A program made the position numbers and the translations under genes. Shown here one piece after another: positions 32,977 to 42,864 of a stretch of 64,000 nt of DNA. Within the stretch, counting starts at the first letter, position 1. Every line of letters starts with the position of its first letter. The stretch comes from Megachile rotundata (taxonomy: Eukaryota; Arthropoda; Insecta; Hymenoptera; Megachilidae). The stretch covers positions 2,790,001-2,854,000 of the forward strand of contig NC_134988.1 in the NCBI RefSeq assembly GCF_050947335.1, in the 5' to 3' direction. The notes beneath the pieces are model-generated. The model was not told the DNA's origin, ran no database searches, and worked only from the letters and a program-made list of their open reading frames with translations.

Positions 32977-33782
32977 TTCCAGGACTGCTCGGCGAATTTA
33001 TGGTGGAACCAGCACAACCCGTTCCGTTTCGTGCTGTCGTCCCGGCTGGCGCTCCTCCTTCTGTAGAAATGCTGTTTGCTGCGATTGCGGTTTCTCCTGG
33101 TCAGCTCGATCTCCACGCGAGACAATCGCCTCGCGATTGCCGCCAATTCGCCATCTTGGTGTCCGGGCCTGTCGTCCCGCGTTGCGTCCGCCATTGTGTC
33201 CCGCTTGGCGTGGGTGAAATCGGCAATGGCCGACACTTCGGCTGCCGAACGCTCCATTGTTTTATCGGCGACTTTCGCCAATCTTTGCAGGTCCGCATCA
33301 TCGATTATAGACAGGATCTCCTGCACCCTGCCCGGAAGCCGCTGGATCCACAGCGCGCGGAGTGCGCTCTCCCCAACGTTCGCCCCCGCGAGCTGGCTCA
33401 TCTCCCTTAGGAGCTCGGACGGTCTTCTGTTGCCCAGTTCGAGGCCAGATAGGAGATGTCTTAAGTTAGCTTCGTCCGACCTGGCTAGCCTTTCTATCAA
33501 TGCGCGTTTTATGTCATTATATGTACTTTTATCCGGCGGGGCCTCTATTACATCTAGTACGATCTTCATCGTGTCCTGATCTAAACTTCGGACTACCGCG
33601 GAGCTTTTTACAGCACCGGCTCGCACGCCGTATGCTGCGAACTCTCTTTCTAGCATGATAAACCACAAGGGCGGTTCTTCTTTCCAGAACGCAGGAAGCT
33701 TTACATTCCGAAATTCACTTGCCTGTATCTCATGCCGCATGGCGTCCACCGGAGCGTCGGTTGCACTTCCTTCCGTACTCAT
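32919..33782 (-). CDS. Gypsy Gag, 287 residues
   Basis: The chosen start is the ATG at 33782 (MSTEGSATDAPVD); a longer frame to 33824 has no ATG and runs into the primer site. The capsid part holds FRNVKLPAFWKEEPPLWFIMLE, then YNDIKRALIERLARSDE and LRALWIQRLPGRVQEIL, the usual insect gypsy capsid wording. The basic tail has RRNRNRSKQHFYRRRSAS and a finger CWFHHKFAEQSWKCRKPC, a CHCC arrangement in place of the common CCHC knuckle. That arrangement is described for the CsRn1/Kabuki lineage. Gag builds the particle that packages the RNA. It ends at TAA immediately after the slippery heptamer, overlapping pol. Confidence 0.92.
   Translation of the reverse strand: MSTEGSATDAPVDAMRHEIQASEFRNVKLPAFWKEEPPLWFIMLEREFAAYGVRAGAVKSSAVVRSLDQDTMKIVLDVIEAPPDKSTYNDIKRALIERLARSDEANLRHLLSGLELGNRRPSELLREMSQLAGANVGESALRALWIQRLPGRVQEILSIIDDADLQRLAKVADKTMERSAAEVSAIADFTHAKRDTMADATRDDRPGHQDGELAAIARRLSRVEIELTRRNRNRSKQHFYRRRSASRDDSTKRNGLCWFHHKFAEQSWKCRKPCSWTGPDKRGPEKN
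32922..32928 (-). promoter_or_regulatory. -1 ribosomal frameshift slippery site A AAA AAC
   Basis: In the gag frame the last codons are GAA AAA AAC TAA, so the heptamer A_AAA_AAC is in the exact register required for simultaneous -1 slippage and sits directly before the stop. After slippage the reading continues CTA AAG GCG in the pol frame, which is open from here through protease. A downstream stimulatory structure was not modelled. Confidence 0.8.
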
Positions 33783-33810
33783 TTTTTCTCTCCTTTTATG
33801 AAAATTCACC

Positions 33811-33823
33811 AGTTTCGGCACCA
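33811..33823 (-). promoter_or_regulatory. Primer binding site, tRNA-Phe type
   Basis: Four bases inside the 5' LTR the minus strand reads TGGTGCCGAAACT, complementary to a tRNA 3' end ...GTTTCGGCACCA. From memory this is the 3' end of insect tRNA-Phe, matching 12 of 13. CsRn1 itself is reported to use tRNA-Trp, so this would be a primer switch. Confidence 0.6.
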
Positions 33824-33827
33824 ATTA

Positions 33828-34109
33828 TGTGGGGACTGAGGTTCGCGAAGGAGAACCTGGTGTAGGAAATGACGTACGACGACTTTTCTCGCTATTTGCA
33901 AGGATTGTACTTTTTATTAAGACGCGCACGTGCTGACTCTTTTTCTTTCGTACAAGAAGTGGAAGAACGACGTTCTTCTTTTTCGCGCCGCGTTCCTTAT
34001 AAACTAGTCTTACCAACTACTATTTACAACTTAACCTAAGAAATAAAAAGTAACTAAAAATAGGAACTGTCCAGAGGGCGCATGTGACGCTGTCGGTACA
34101 GTCGCCACA
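33828..34109 (-). repeat. 5' LTR of the young gypsy
   Basis: Matches the LTR at 29577-29858 over 282 bases with one difference noted. It holds the promoter; no classical TATA box stands out. Confidence 0.93.
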
Positions 34110-34363
34110 TGGCACCACTGTATTTGTGAACATTGACGTCTGTTATTGCGAAGCCAGTGGCAATTTAGAAATTGACTGAGTAAGTTGTTGATAGTGAACG
34201 TTTAAAAGAAGCAAGTTTGTGCAAAAATGGAAATCACCCGTGAAGGCTTACGTTGGATGATTTTTTATGATTTTAAAAAAGGCCTTACTCAACAACAATG
34301 CATAGAATCGCTTCGTGCAACTTCTGGTAATGAAGCACCATCAGAGAAGACTGTTTACAATTG
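34110..34363 (+). pseudogene. Mariner transposase N-terminus, truncated
   Basis: After the untranslated leader, an ATG at 34227 opens a frame with MEITREGLRWMIFYDFKKGL and QQCIESLRATSG, the first helix-turn-helix of mariner transposases that binds the terminal repeats, ending at EKTVYNW-like residues. At 34364 it is cut by the LTR copy 3 (TGTAACG). The DDD catalytic domain is absent. The leader is continuous with 29518-29576 once the gypsy is removed, so one mariner received two later insertions. Confidence 0.85.
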
Positions 34364-35620
34364 TGTAACGTCCCCGGGTACATCATATTGAATCCTGTCG
34401 ATAAATGACATATGCTAATACGTATATCTTTTTCTATTGTATTACCGACCGCAAATTACCGACTGCACCATAAAAATTCGCGTGGTAATGGGATGGGGTA
34501 GCTCACGCGTGCAACATTGTTTAGAGTAGATCACCGATCGATGGCGCGCGCGTTAGTTAGAAAGAGACAGGAGACATACTTCGAAACAAAGTAATTATAA
34601 ATTATTATTTAAATGTTTATATTATATATATTATTAATTATTCACTCATTATAAATTGCGTTATATTTTTAGCTATTATTTTATGTATTGTTTGCGATTA
34701 ATTATTTCTTCTATTAAAACACTTATAATTTGCGTATCTAAAAATTATTAAAAATATAATTTAACGGGAAAACTTGTGAAAAACTAATTAATAATAAATC
34801 AAAGCGTATTTTTATTAATCAAACTAATATATATTTGCTACTAAATAAAGCGTAATAAAATAATAACTACTTTTTGAGCGGGAAAAACCCATGAATCTCT
34901 GGATATAAAAGGGCGTGCAGCAGCGGCTGCGAGCGTAGAACAATCTTGGAAGTACTACGTGCCGGACCTCTTAGGAAGCGACTAACTGGAGCAGTTTTAA
35001 CTGGTAAGAGCCTACAAGATTCTTAGTTTTGACTGGACAGCGGGTATCAGCCATTTGGATACTCGATCGTTGGGTAATTCTAGCAGCTAGCTAACGCAGG
35101 CTCCCCGTTCAAACGATCGTGTCTCTGAAACTCCATAAGGAGAGTGCTATGCTCAGCCCCAGAAAAAAACTAAGACATCAACGAGAGCTCGCTAGTCACT
35201 CATACATATTTCTTATTTTCCTGAATTACTAATTCGTCGTCAGATTCTCGGAGTTCGCTCTGGGTAGTTTAGTACCCAGCTAACGCAGGCTCCCCATCAT
35301 TGAGCGGCTTGGTCTCTGAAGCCCGTGTCTTTTGGGTGGCGTTTCAGTAATTTCAATAAATAATTAAAGTCGAGTCATTTTTATTTGCAACCCTGTTGGT
35401 CACACGTCGGTCACTTGATTCTTGCATCGTTGGGTAATTCTAGCAGCTAGCTAACGCAGGCTCCCCAATTAAGCGATCAGGTTTTGGGTGTCGATTTGTG
35501 TTCTGACAAAAAGGCCATGAATCTAATTAGTTTAGAGTCAAACAAGGAGTAACTGTTCCACGTTTAATACAAATTTTAGAGTTTTGTAATTAACCAAATA
35601 TTGTTCTGTCAGTTTTGTTA
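34364..35620 (+). mobile_element. Family L LTR, copy 3, 3' truncated
   Basis: Begins TGTAACGTCCCCGGG, has TATAAAAG at 34904-34911, and three modules with CTAGCTAACGCAGGCTCCCC or close variants (about 35085-35107, 35278-35296, 35445-35466). Alignment with copies 1 and 2 stops near 35620 after TTGTTCTGTCAG. The rest of the LTR, including the AATAAA part, is replaced by unrelated minus-strand gag sequence. Confidence 0.75.
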
Positions 35621-35689
35621 GGATCCAGTTTCTCCGCAGTTCCAACATGATGGTCGTCGCTTCACGGGTACCGCTTTCTGGTTAGTTCT

Positions 35690-36755
35690 TATTTCTTCAT
35701 CAGGGGCTCTTCGCTTATGAGAGTTTTTCTCAAAATAAGAAACGGATTTGAATTTCTAAACATTCCGATCTTCGGTACTTGCTACAAATTGGATACTTCA
35801 ATCTCCAGGGCCCTGTCAACAGCTGCCCTGAAAGACAGGAAACCGCTGAGTCTCAAATGCTACTTCATTTCTTCATTAGCTAGCGCGGAAACAAATTGAG
35901 AGACTGCAAGCTTATCCTTAATCTCAATTGGGCATTCACTAAAGGCGCTTTGTGTCAGTCTCTCAACTTCCGTGGCCAACTCGGAAACGGACTGCCCCTC
36001 CCGTTATTTATAATTTTGAAAAATCGTGTAATTTAAATTAGAGAAATTTTTAATTCCATAACGGCACTCTAAAACCGAAATCAGTTCACTATAATTGTTC
36101 CGTTTATCAACGCTAAGAGTAGTCAGAATGCTTGGCGCTGCGCCGGCCCCTCCAAAGATGAAACCAAGGCCAATGTTTTCCTTAGTTCATCCCATCTATT
36201 TACCGACGCAATAGTCTCAAAGTGAATTTTGTATTCTTCCCAACAAGTCTTGCTGTTGAAAACTGGTGGTTTCAAAACATATCCCAAATCGGATTCGCGG
36301 TGGATCGTGTCATTTATCAATCGAGGAGGAAACGACTGCGAAACCAGAGGAACTGAGAGTCCAGAAGATACACGACTGTTTACATTAGGAGACTCAAGTT
36401 CCTCATCACAGCACACAAAACTCCGTGTATTTTGAATTAAAGAAGTAAATTTTTCAGAAAGGACCTGATAATGACCCTCTATCGGCCCTATTCTCTTTTT
36501 CAGAGCAGCTTCCTTGGCCAAAGCAGCCGCTTCCTCCGCGGCCTGCTTTTCCTCAGCCCGCGTCCGTTCTTACTCCCATTTAGCCCAGGACATCCGCTGC
36601 TGCTCCTAGAATTGCGAAGGAATGCTCCGTTGTAAATTTTCAAATAATTTCTCGACTGAAACAGGGATCTCTCCCTCGGCGGTAGAAGACCGTGTTTGAA
36701 TTCCAATTCTGACACGAATGTTGCGCCGAGGAGTTCCCTCTCGAACCGTCATTAT
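35690..36755 (-). pseudogene. Gypsy gag remnant with multiple stops
   Basis: On the minus strand an ATG near 36752 opens a gag that starts with MTVREGTPRRNIRVR, has an AEEKQAAEEAAALAKEAALK helical stretch, then the capsid landmarks KPPVFNSKTCWEEYKIHFE and LVSSLEGPAQ, and continues past 36120 with a GQSVSELATEVERL block. At least three in-frame stops (near 36605, 36560 and 36000) and a shift near 36122 disable it. The wording is that of insect gypsy gags of about 400 residues without zinc knuckles visible here. Protease and pol are absent. Its relation to the LTR on its left is not clear, as that LTR points the other way. Confidence 0.8.
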
Positions 36756-36983
36756 TTATTTAATAATTCAAACTAGTATTTAACAAGAATTATTTATTAT
36801 TAACTATTTATTAATTGTATAAGACGATTAGGACGTGTCTTCTCTTCTGGTTCTCGCGTTGTTATCATTTTGAAACTTCCCGGTTGCTCGCAATTACCGA
36901 AAGTCTTGACCATTCGATCGCACTCGTCCCGCTACATGACTTCCGTAAACCGCTTCTGTTCGTAGTCAAGATCAGCTCGCTTT

Positions 36984-37240
36984 TTGCATTGCTCGCTTCA
37001 CGTCGCAACAATATGTTATAAGAACTGGACAAGGAGTCAAGCATCCATTGCTATGGAAAGCGATGCCATAGTGGAAGTTTTTAAAACCAACGTGGAAAAG
37101 CGTAGATTGATTTATTGCACAATGATCATTGACAGGGACAACAGCGGATATAAAAAAATTATCGACGCAATTATTGTCGAAAAAATTTTTGTTGCCGCTG
37201 AAAGCTTTGCGATCTTTGCGTTACAAAGCAAATAAAACTC
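36984..37240 (+). pseudogene. Mutator-like (MULE) transposase fragment
   Basis: The frame has NWTRSQASIAMESDAIVEVF followed by a YCTMIIDRDNSGYKKI block. This order (NWxxSSxxMExD, then an IGDDDS/T-type strand with a catalytic aspartate) is that of animal Mutator-like transposase domains. Here the GDDD motif has decayed to IDRDNS. Fewer than 80 residues remain, with no zinc fingers or rest of the core. An adjoining GC-rich hairpin repeat (37290-37475) may be part of the same element. Confidence 0.6.
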
Positions 37241-37289
37241 ATACATGTATACATATTTGACTCTCGTTTGGAATTACATTTATCTTTGA

Positions 37290-37475
37290 CTAGGGGCGGT
37301 GCCCACTGGCCGCTTCGCGGCCCAACCCCTCGAGGCGCTTCGCGCCTATTTCGTGTGAATACGCTTCTAAAGTGACATGGTGAGTGGACCTTGGACTGTG
37401 GAGTAGAGGGCGTAGCGATCCGCGTTACAGCGTTACGCGTGACACAGTTATCTTATGATTTTATACTATTTATCT
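37290..37475. repeat. GC-hairpin repeat, copy A
   Basis: Two tight hairpins, GGCCGCTTCGCGGCC (37308-37322) and GGCGCTTCGCGCC (37334-37346), precede the phrase AAAGTGACATGGTGAGTGGA and a GCGTTACGCGTGACAC unit. Copy B at 51011-51312 has the same order with three tandem copies of the terminal unit instead of one. Confidence 0.75.
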
Positions 37476-37479
37476 TTAA

Positions 37480-38237
37480 TATCTTTGATTACATACTAAA
37501 ATTAATACGCAAAGCGCAGGAATATGGAAAAGAAACGTAATTCCCATCGTATAAATACATGAATCACAAGGTGTAATGTCATTTTAACGACTAAGGATTA
37601 TCATTATTTATCCGCAGTATTTCTCATACGATCTTTGATAAAAAAAGAAAATTAAACCCGTAAGTAATGACACAATTTGTATAAGTAGGCATTGCTCGTA
37701 CAGAATATATACAAGATGTTCCAAAACAATATTGAACTGTGGCACGTAAAGCACAGCATTGCTTTATTTTTTACATTTCTTACTTGCAACAAAGATATTT
37801 TTGATTATTGGGAAAACCAGTATTGTGATTACAAAAACGCTAATATAAAAACCTATAGAAGACGTGAGAATACTTCGAATATAAATGTGATTCTGAATAT
37901 TTATAAGGAAGGCTCGTAAAAAATTATCAAAATTTAATACAATGTTGTTGCAAATGTTTTTTTTCTCTCATTATTCATAAGTCAATGGAATCTTCCTTTG
38001 CTCAAGAAACCAAAAATACATCCGTGTCTTAGCCATTTTATTGATTCGCTTATCCACTGTTAATATTATCCACTCATATTAAAGTTATACTATTGACAGG
38101 AAAAACCAAAAACTGGATAATGATAAAAAGTTGTTTTTTATTTCGATTTTATATCAATCTTGAAGGAGTCCTGTTCTAGTTGCATTTTTTTTTAATTCTA
38201 ACATCACGGAGAAACAATTTCTTAAATCATACGTAAA
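37480..38237. other. AT-rich interval without recognisable gene
   Basis: No coding signal or repeat match seen beyond weak AT texture. Confidence 0.4.
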
Positions 38238-38952
38238 TTTTTTAACCGACTTCGAAAAAGGAGGAGGTTACTCAATTCGATCAGTATATTTTTTTTTTTT
38301 TCTATGTATGTTCGCCGATTACGCCTAGCTGGGTGGACCGATCGGAACGAAACCTTTTGCATCTGGTAGGTTCTGACTCCCCATTGGTACCATTATCAAA
38401 AAACTTTTCATTTTTCAATTGCAAAGTGTTGTTATTGCAAAAAAACCGGCAACTTTTGAAATAAACTTCGAACGATTTCAATGTCCTTCGAGTATGTTCT
38501 AGGGGCGTGGTTCTGGACAACCTTTTCCTCTTGCATAATTGAAGGAAAGCTCTAGTTTTCGTGATATTAGCGAATAACTATTGTTATTATTATTAGTGGA
38601 ACGCCCCGTGCTACGAACGGGAAAGACAAGAAAAGGCAATTACAATGCACTGTACCAAAACACTAACTAAGCTTTACCGCTCTGACACGCGACTTATACA
38701 GCAAGATGAGTTCACGTTGACGTTGGTGTATTATTCCCATTGTATGATACAGTCTCCGTATCGTTCTAAAAATACATCAATTTGATTTGTTAGAAAATTT
38801 GTTGCGCAGGATCTGCTATTATTTTACGAATACTTTGACCCTTGCGCAGTCCTAAACCGTAAGAGATACACATGCGCAGTAAATTTTTGCAAAGAAAGTT
38901 AACAAAGAATAAATGGATGAAGCACCCTCAATCATGATGTAATTAGTTTGTA

Positions 38953-39408
38953 CTGTCCAGAGTACGAGAGAAAAGTAGCGGGACGGGAACGGGGCAAAGA
39001 GGGTAGGCCGCTAGGACCACCTAATCCCCACTTTTCGACTCACGCGTAGCTCCCACCGTTCATCCGTAATGGTGTGGTTTTACATAGATATAGAAACAGA
39101 TATTGCTACTATATGTTAAAAAACTCTATCTTTTTCCTCTTACGCGATGCGTAAAACTTTTGGACACTACGACAATGGAATGCCGCTCAACGTATCGCTC
39201 GTTCTGTCTCGCTTGTTCTACATATATCTGACCCACTCTCCGCGTCACGCGATCGATTAATGTATGTGTGCGCCTCGACAAATAGCGTGTTGTTGCCGAA
39301 AATGCGTGTGACAATAGGCGGCAACGTTACAATCCGACCACTGCGATGCTCTTTTCGTCCCTCTAGCCCCGTTCCCGTCCCGCTACTTTTCTCTCGTGCT
39401 CTGGACAG
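38953..39408. mobile_element. 456-bp MITE, copy 1 (TA-flanked)
   Basis: Ends CTGTCCAGAGTACGAGAGAA and its inverted mate TTCTCTCGTGCTCTGGACAG, with TA on both sides. The terminal repeat extends about 45 bases to GGGAACGGGGC. Copy 2 lies inverted at 42084-42528 and aligns along the whole length. Mirror-image frames inside are not genes. TA duplication suggests mobilisation by a Tc1/mariner transposase. Confidence 0.82.
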
Positions 39409-40376
39409 TACTATAAAGATAGAGCCCATATGCCGCAAATTTGGTAATTCCCGCGTCGTGGTCTCCATTTATAGGTTCTTAGATCCATAGCTTCCACACG
39501 CGAACGAAGTCGATTCAATTTCATTTACATCAGAAACGTTGCGAAATGAAGATGCAGTCGTTACATTTATATATATTACCAGACATATCTATAATGGTTC
39601 GTATTCTTTCTCAGGACTTATTAATTTCCAATACGACGTACCACAATCAACTCATTATTGGCAGCAACGTTTACTGAGGTATTTTTAATTTTGCGCCGCC
39701 TCTGAAAAGGTTGAAATGTATTTAATACACTACCTAACGAGTAAATAGGTTTCATTCATATCTGTGACGTAATTGCATGATTGAATGAAATAGAAATTAT
39801 TTTATACTTTTTAGTGCATTTCGAAGTCGGTGTATATTTTTCTTAAAATTATTTTATTTCACGCTTTTTAGTGGAATGGGGAGAATTGTATAGGATACTG
39901 TGAGACAGTTCTTCCGGACTTTTTTTTGTCTGCGTAAATGCCATGAACATAATTAAGTAAAAGACAACATGGATATTCGTTTTTCAACTTTTTTTGCAAC
40001 AATAATCCTTTGCAACTAAAAAATGAAAAAATTTTTGATAATGGTATTAATGGGGAGTTAGACACCACAAGATGCGAAAGGCTTTGTTCCGATCGGACCA
40101 CCCACCTAGGAAAAACCGCCGAGCATGCATAGAAAAAATAATCCTTTACAACTAAAAAATAAAAAAAATGTTTGTTAGAACGGTAGGGAGACTGTACCAA
40201 GCAATGGGAATAATACATCAACGTCAACGTGAACTCATCTTGCTGCATAAGTTGCGTGTCAAAGCGGCAAAGCTTAGTTAGTGTTTTGGTACAGTGCATT
40301 GTAATTGCCCTTTCTTGTCTTTCCCGTTCGTAGCACGGGGCGTTCCACTAATAATAATAACAATAGTTATTCGCTA

Positions 40377-41215
40377 ATATCACGAAAACTAGAGCTTACC
40401 GCCAATTATGCATAAGGAAAAACTCGTTTAGAATCATGCTACTAATAACGTATTAGAAGGACATAAAAATCGTTCGAAGTTGGCTTCAAAAGTTAACAAC
40501 AATTTCTGTAATATCTCGAAAACAAAAGCTTTCCGTCAATTTCGCAAAAGGAAAAAGTTGTCCAGAACCACGCCCCTAACACCATATTCAAAGGACATTA
40601 AAATAGTTCGAAGTTGATTTCAAAAGTTAATAACAATTTTTTTTGCTAATATCTCGAAAACTAAACATTTCCGCGAAATTTGTATATGAACAAAATTGTA
40701 CAGAATCATGTCCGCGATAAGATATTGAAAGCGCACTAACATCGAGAAAAGTTTATTTTAAAAGTTGCCGGTTTTTCTGCAATAACAACACTTTGCAATT
40801 AAAAAATGAAAAATTTTTTGATTATGGTACCAATGGGGAGTCTGAACCCAACAGATGCAAAAGGCTTCGTTCCGATCGGTCAACCCAGTTAGGCGTAATC
40901 GGCGAACATACATAGAAAAAGAAAAAAGTTGCCGATTGTTTTGCAATAACAACACTTTGCAATTAAAAAATGAAAAATTTTTTGATAATGGTACCAATGG
41001 GGAGTCAGCACCTACCATATGAAAAAGGTTTCATTCCGATTGGTCCGTCCAGCTAGGCGCAATGCGCGAACATACATAGAAAAAAGAAAAAAGTTGCCGG
41101 TTTTTTTGCAATAACAATACTTTGCAATTAAAAAATGAAAAATTTTTTGATAATGGTACCAATGGGGAGTCAGCACCTTCCATATGCAAAAGGTTTCATC
41201 CTTTTCATCCGTTTC
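40377..41215. repeat. Two tandem arrays in the right arm of the palindromic element
   Basis: Array 1 (40377-40760) has three diverged units of about 130 bases beginning AATATC(T)CGAAAACTAAAG. Array 2 (40761-41215) has three units of about 165 bases beginning AAAGTTGCCG and containing GGTACCAATGGGGAGTC. Array 2 is preceded by an older copy at about 40000-40130. Confidence 0.75.
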
Positions 41216-41424
41216 ATCTCCTCCTTTTTCGAAGTCGGTTAAAAAGTTGGGTGAATTGATTTGTGGAAAGCTGGACCGGGAAAGGTAAAGGCGTGTCTCT
41301 GGTGTCGTGATCGGTGGAATTGGAATTTTGAAGGTCCGGAATGGAGTCCTGAATTTCGGAAAAGAAGTCCTGGACGTCGGAGCTGAAGGAGTCGTGGGTA
41401 TCGGCCCCACGTTGGGCGCCAACA
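41214..41424 (-). mobile_element. Leader and gag start of an LTR element, with primer site
   Basis: On the minus strand, 41420-41403 reads TGGCGCCCAACGTGGGGC, an 18-base match to the complement of the tRNA-Lys(CUU) 3' end as I recall it. It is four bases from the LTR end. The following reading (about 41400-41240) is open but short, and is cut at 41245 by the palindromic element. No gag motif can be named. Confidence 0.65.
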
Positions 41425-42055
41425 TTGTAGGATGAATTTTTTTCTTTGTCAGGCATAGTCGCAAGGAATACTCTCAAAGGATTCTGTGAAAACCACAAAC
41501 AACAATATTTATTCATATTAGGTTGTATACAGCACATAAAATTAAAAATCTGTCAATTAAACAAGTACAAAATTAAGCAACGGAGAACGGATCGGACGGA
41601 AACGTCGTTTTCGGAATTTACAATGATTCTGTACAATTTCTACTAGAGGCATCCGGGAGATTCTTCCGGCCATTCCCTAGAAGGCGACCGGCAGATAATC
41701 CAGCCGTTCTCTCCATTCCAAGGGCGGCCAGGATAGAATTCCCGTACTCTCCTCATTAGCAGGCGACCGGCGGCAAGTTCCAGCCGTTCTCTCCCGAAAT
41801 ACAATATACTGGGCGACCGGCGGCGAGTTCTAGCCGTTCTCTCCAGAAAGACTCTAAACTAGGCGACCGGCGGCGAGTTCCTGCCGTTCTCTCCATACCA
41901 GGGCGGCCAGTTAAGAGCCTCCGTACTCTCCCGTGACTCTAAAGGGCGACCGTGGTAATTACCTCGTTCTCTCCCAAAAGAGCTCAGCAGGAATCTGCCG
42001 CGATCGCTTTTTTTTCCCCAAGATGGCGATGAGATATTGAGGTAGGGCAACCACA
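41425..42055 (-). repeat. 631-bp 5' LTR with an internal seven-unit array
   Basis: The plus strand runs TGTAGGATGAA to GGGCAACCACA, so both ends are TGT...ACA. On the minus strand AATAAA lies near 41512, before a short U5 region, as expected. From 41680 to 41975 there are seven 40-50-base units of the form GGCGACCGGCGGCGAGTTC...CCGTTCTCTCC, some with GGCGGCC...GTACTCTCC. No second LTR is present in the window. Confidence 0.7.
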
Positions 42056-42083
42056 AACCCAAGGTGATGGTTCTCCCTAAGTA

Positions 42084-42528
42084 CTGTCCAGAGCACGAGA
42101 GAAAAGTAGCGGGACGGGAACGGGGCTAGAGGGACGAAAAGAGCATCACAGTGGTCGGATTGTAACGTTGCCGCCTATTGTCACACGCATTTTCGGCAAC
42201 AACACGCTATTTGTCGAGGCGCACACATACATTAATCGATCGCGTGACGCGGAGAGTGGGTCAGATTGTATGTAGAACAAGCGAGACAGAACGAGCGACG
42301 CGACGCGTCGAGCGGCACTCCATTGTCGTAGTGTCCAAAAGTTTTACGCATCGCGTAAGAGGAAACATATAGTAGCAATATCTGTTTCTATACCTATGTA
42401 AAACCACACCATTACGGATGAACGGTGGAAGCTACGCGTGAGTCGAAAAGTGGGGATTAGGTGGTCCTAGCGGCCTACCCTCTTTGCCCCGTTCCCGTCC
42501 CGCTACTTTTCTCTCGTGCTCTGGACAG
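42084..42528. mobile_element. 445-bp MITE, copy 2 (inverted relative to copy 1)
   Basis: Flanked by TA, with ends CTGTCCAGAGCACGAGAGAA and its inverted mate. Compared with copy 1 it is about eleven bases shorter, with small indels near the middle. Inserted between the LTR at 42055 and the 3' region of the Jockey-type LINE. Confidence 0.82.
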
Positions 42529-42529
42529 T

Positions 42530-42864
42530 ACAATAGGTGGAGGCCTCCTCTAGAGTCGTTCCTGCCAGCCTTAGCCGACTTACCGACAGACATGAAAATA
42601 AAAATGTCGTTAACGACCTGAGATTTGAAATACTAATAGTGACCTAAGATGGGATGTAGAAAATTTACAAAAAACCACAAAAAATGGAATAAGCAGAGAA
42701 GAGATGAACAATCACAGCCAGGGGGAGGGGCCGGTTATGAACGAGCGAGATAAGCAGCCCGTGAGAAAGGATACGAAATTCACAGGAAAAACATTCCAGA
42801 GGAAAATAGATAGAAGAAACTCAAGAGAAGCAAAGCAAGAATAAATCTCAGGATGATAATTAGG
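42530..42864 (-). other. 3' untranslated region of the Jockey-type LINE
   Basis: Follows the stop of the RT reading at 42865 on the minus strand. Purine-rich on the plus strand, no open frame. No poly(T) tract is seen before the MITE, so the true 3' end is lost or lies beyond the inserted elements. Confidence 0.45.

Larger units (their letters stand above)
29577..34109 (-). mobile_element. Complete young Ty3/gypsy element, 4533 bp
   Basis: Two 282-base LTRs (29577-29858 and 33828-34109) bound the element and are flanked by TGGC on both sides (29573-29576 and 34110-34113), an exact 4-bp duplication. The LTRs differ at one base seen by eye (CATGTAACG against CATGTGACG), so the insertion is recent. 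Order on the minus strand: 5' LTR, primer site, gag, overlapping pol in the -1 frame, purine tract, 3' LTR. Both frames are intact. The gag finger and pol order fit the CsRn1/Kabuki side of the gypsy tree. It may still be able to move. Confidence 0.93.
38238..41245. mobile_element. Three-kilobase palindromic element with AACCGACTTCGAAAAAGGAG ends
   Basis: The left end reads TTAACCGACTTCGAAAAAGG and the right end is its reverse complement. Blocks pair inward in order: GGTACCATTATCAAAAAACT-type, GTTGTCCAGAACCACGCCCC-type, CTAATAATAATAACAATAGT-type and CAACGTCAACGTGAACTCAT-type. The left arm (38238-about 38780) has single copies; the right arm (about 40180-41245) has tandem copies. A 456-base MITE sits in the middle (38953-39408). 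No transposase is encoded. The terminal CCGACTTC..AAAGGAGGAGG motif recurs, from memory, in many arthropod genomes. Confidence 0.7.

Noticed and set aside
35717..35899. Plus-strand open frame
   Set aside because: Antisense to the gag remnant, which has clear gag wording on the minus strand.
37692..37919. 75-residue open frame
   Set aside because: No ATG at the frame start, AT-rich composition and no recognisable motif.
39126..39490. Open frames inside MITE copy 1, with a matching one at 42178-42372
   Set aside because: Both are readings of the same non-coding MITE sequence in opposite orientations.
41680..41975. Regularly spaced GC-rich repeats resembling a CRISPR array
   Set aside because: Units are imperfect, spacers are not unique inserts of constant length, and the array lies inside an LTR of a eukaryotic retroelement.
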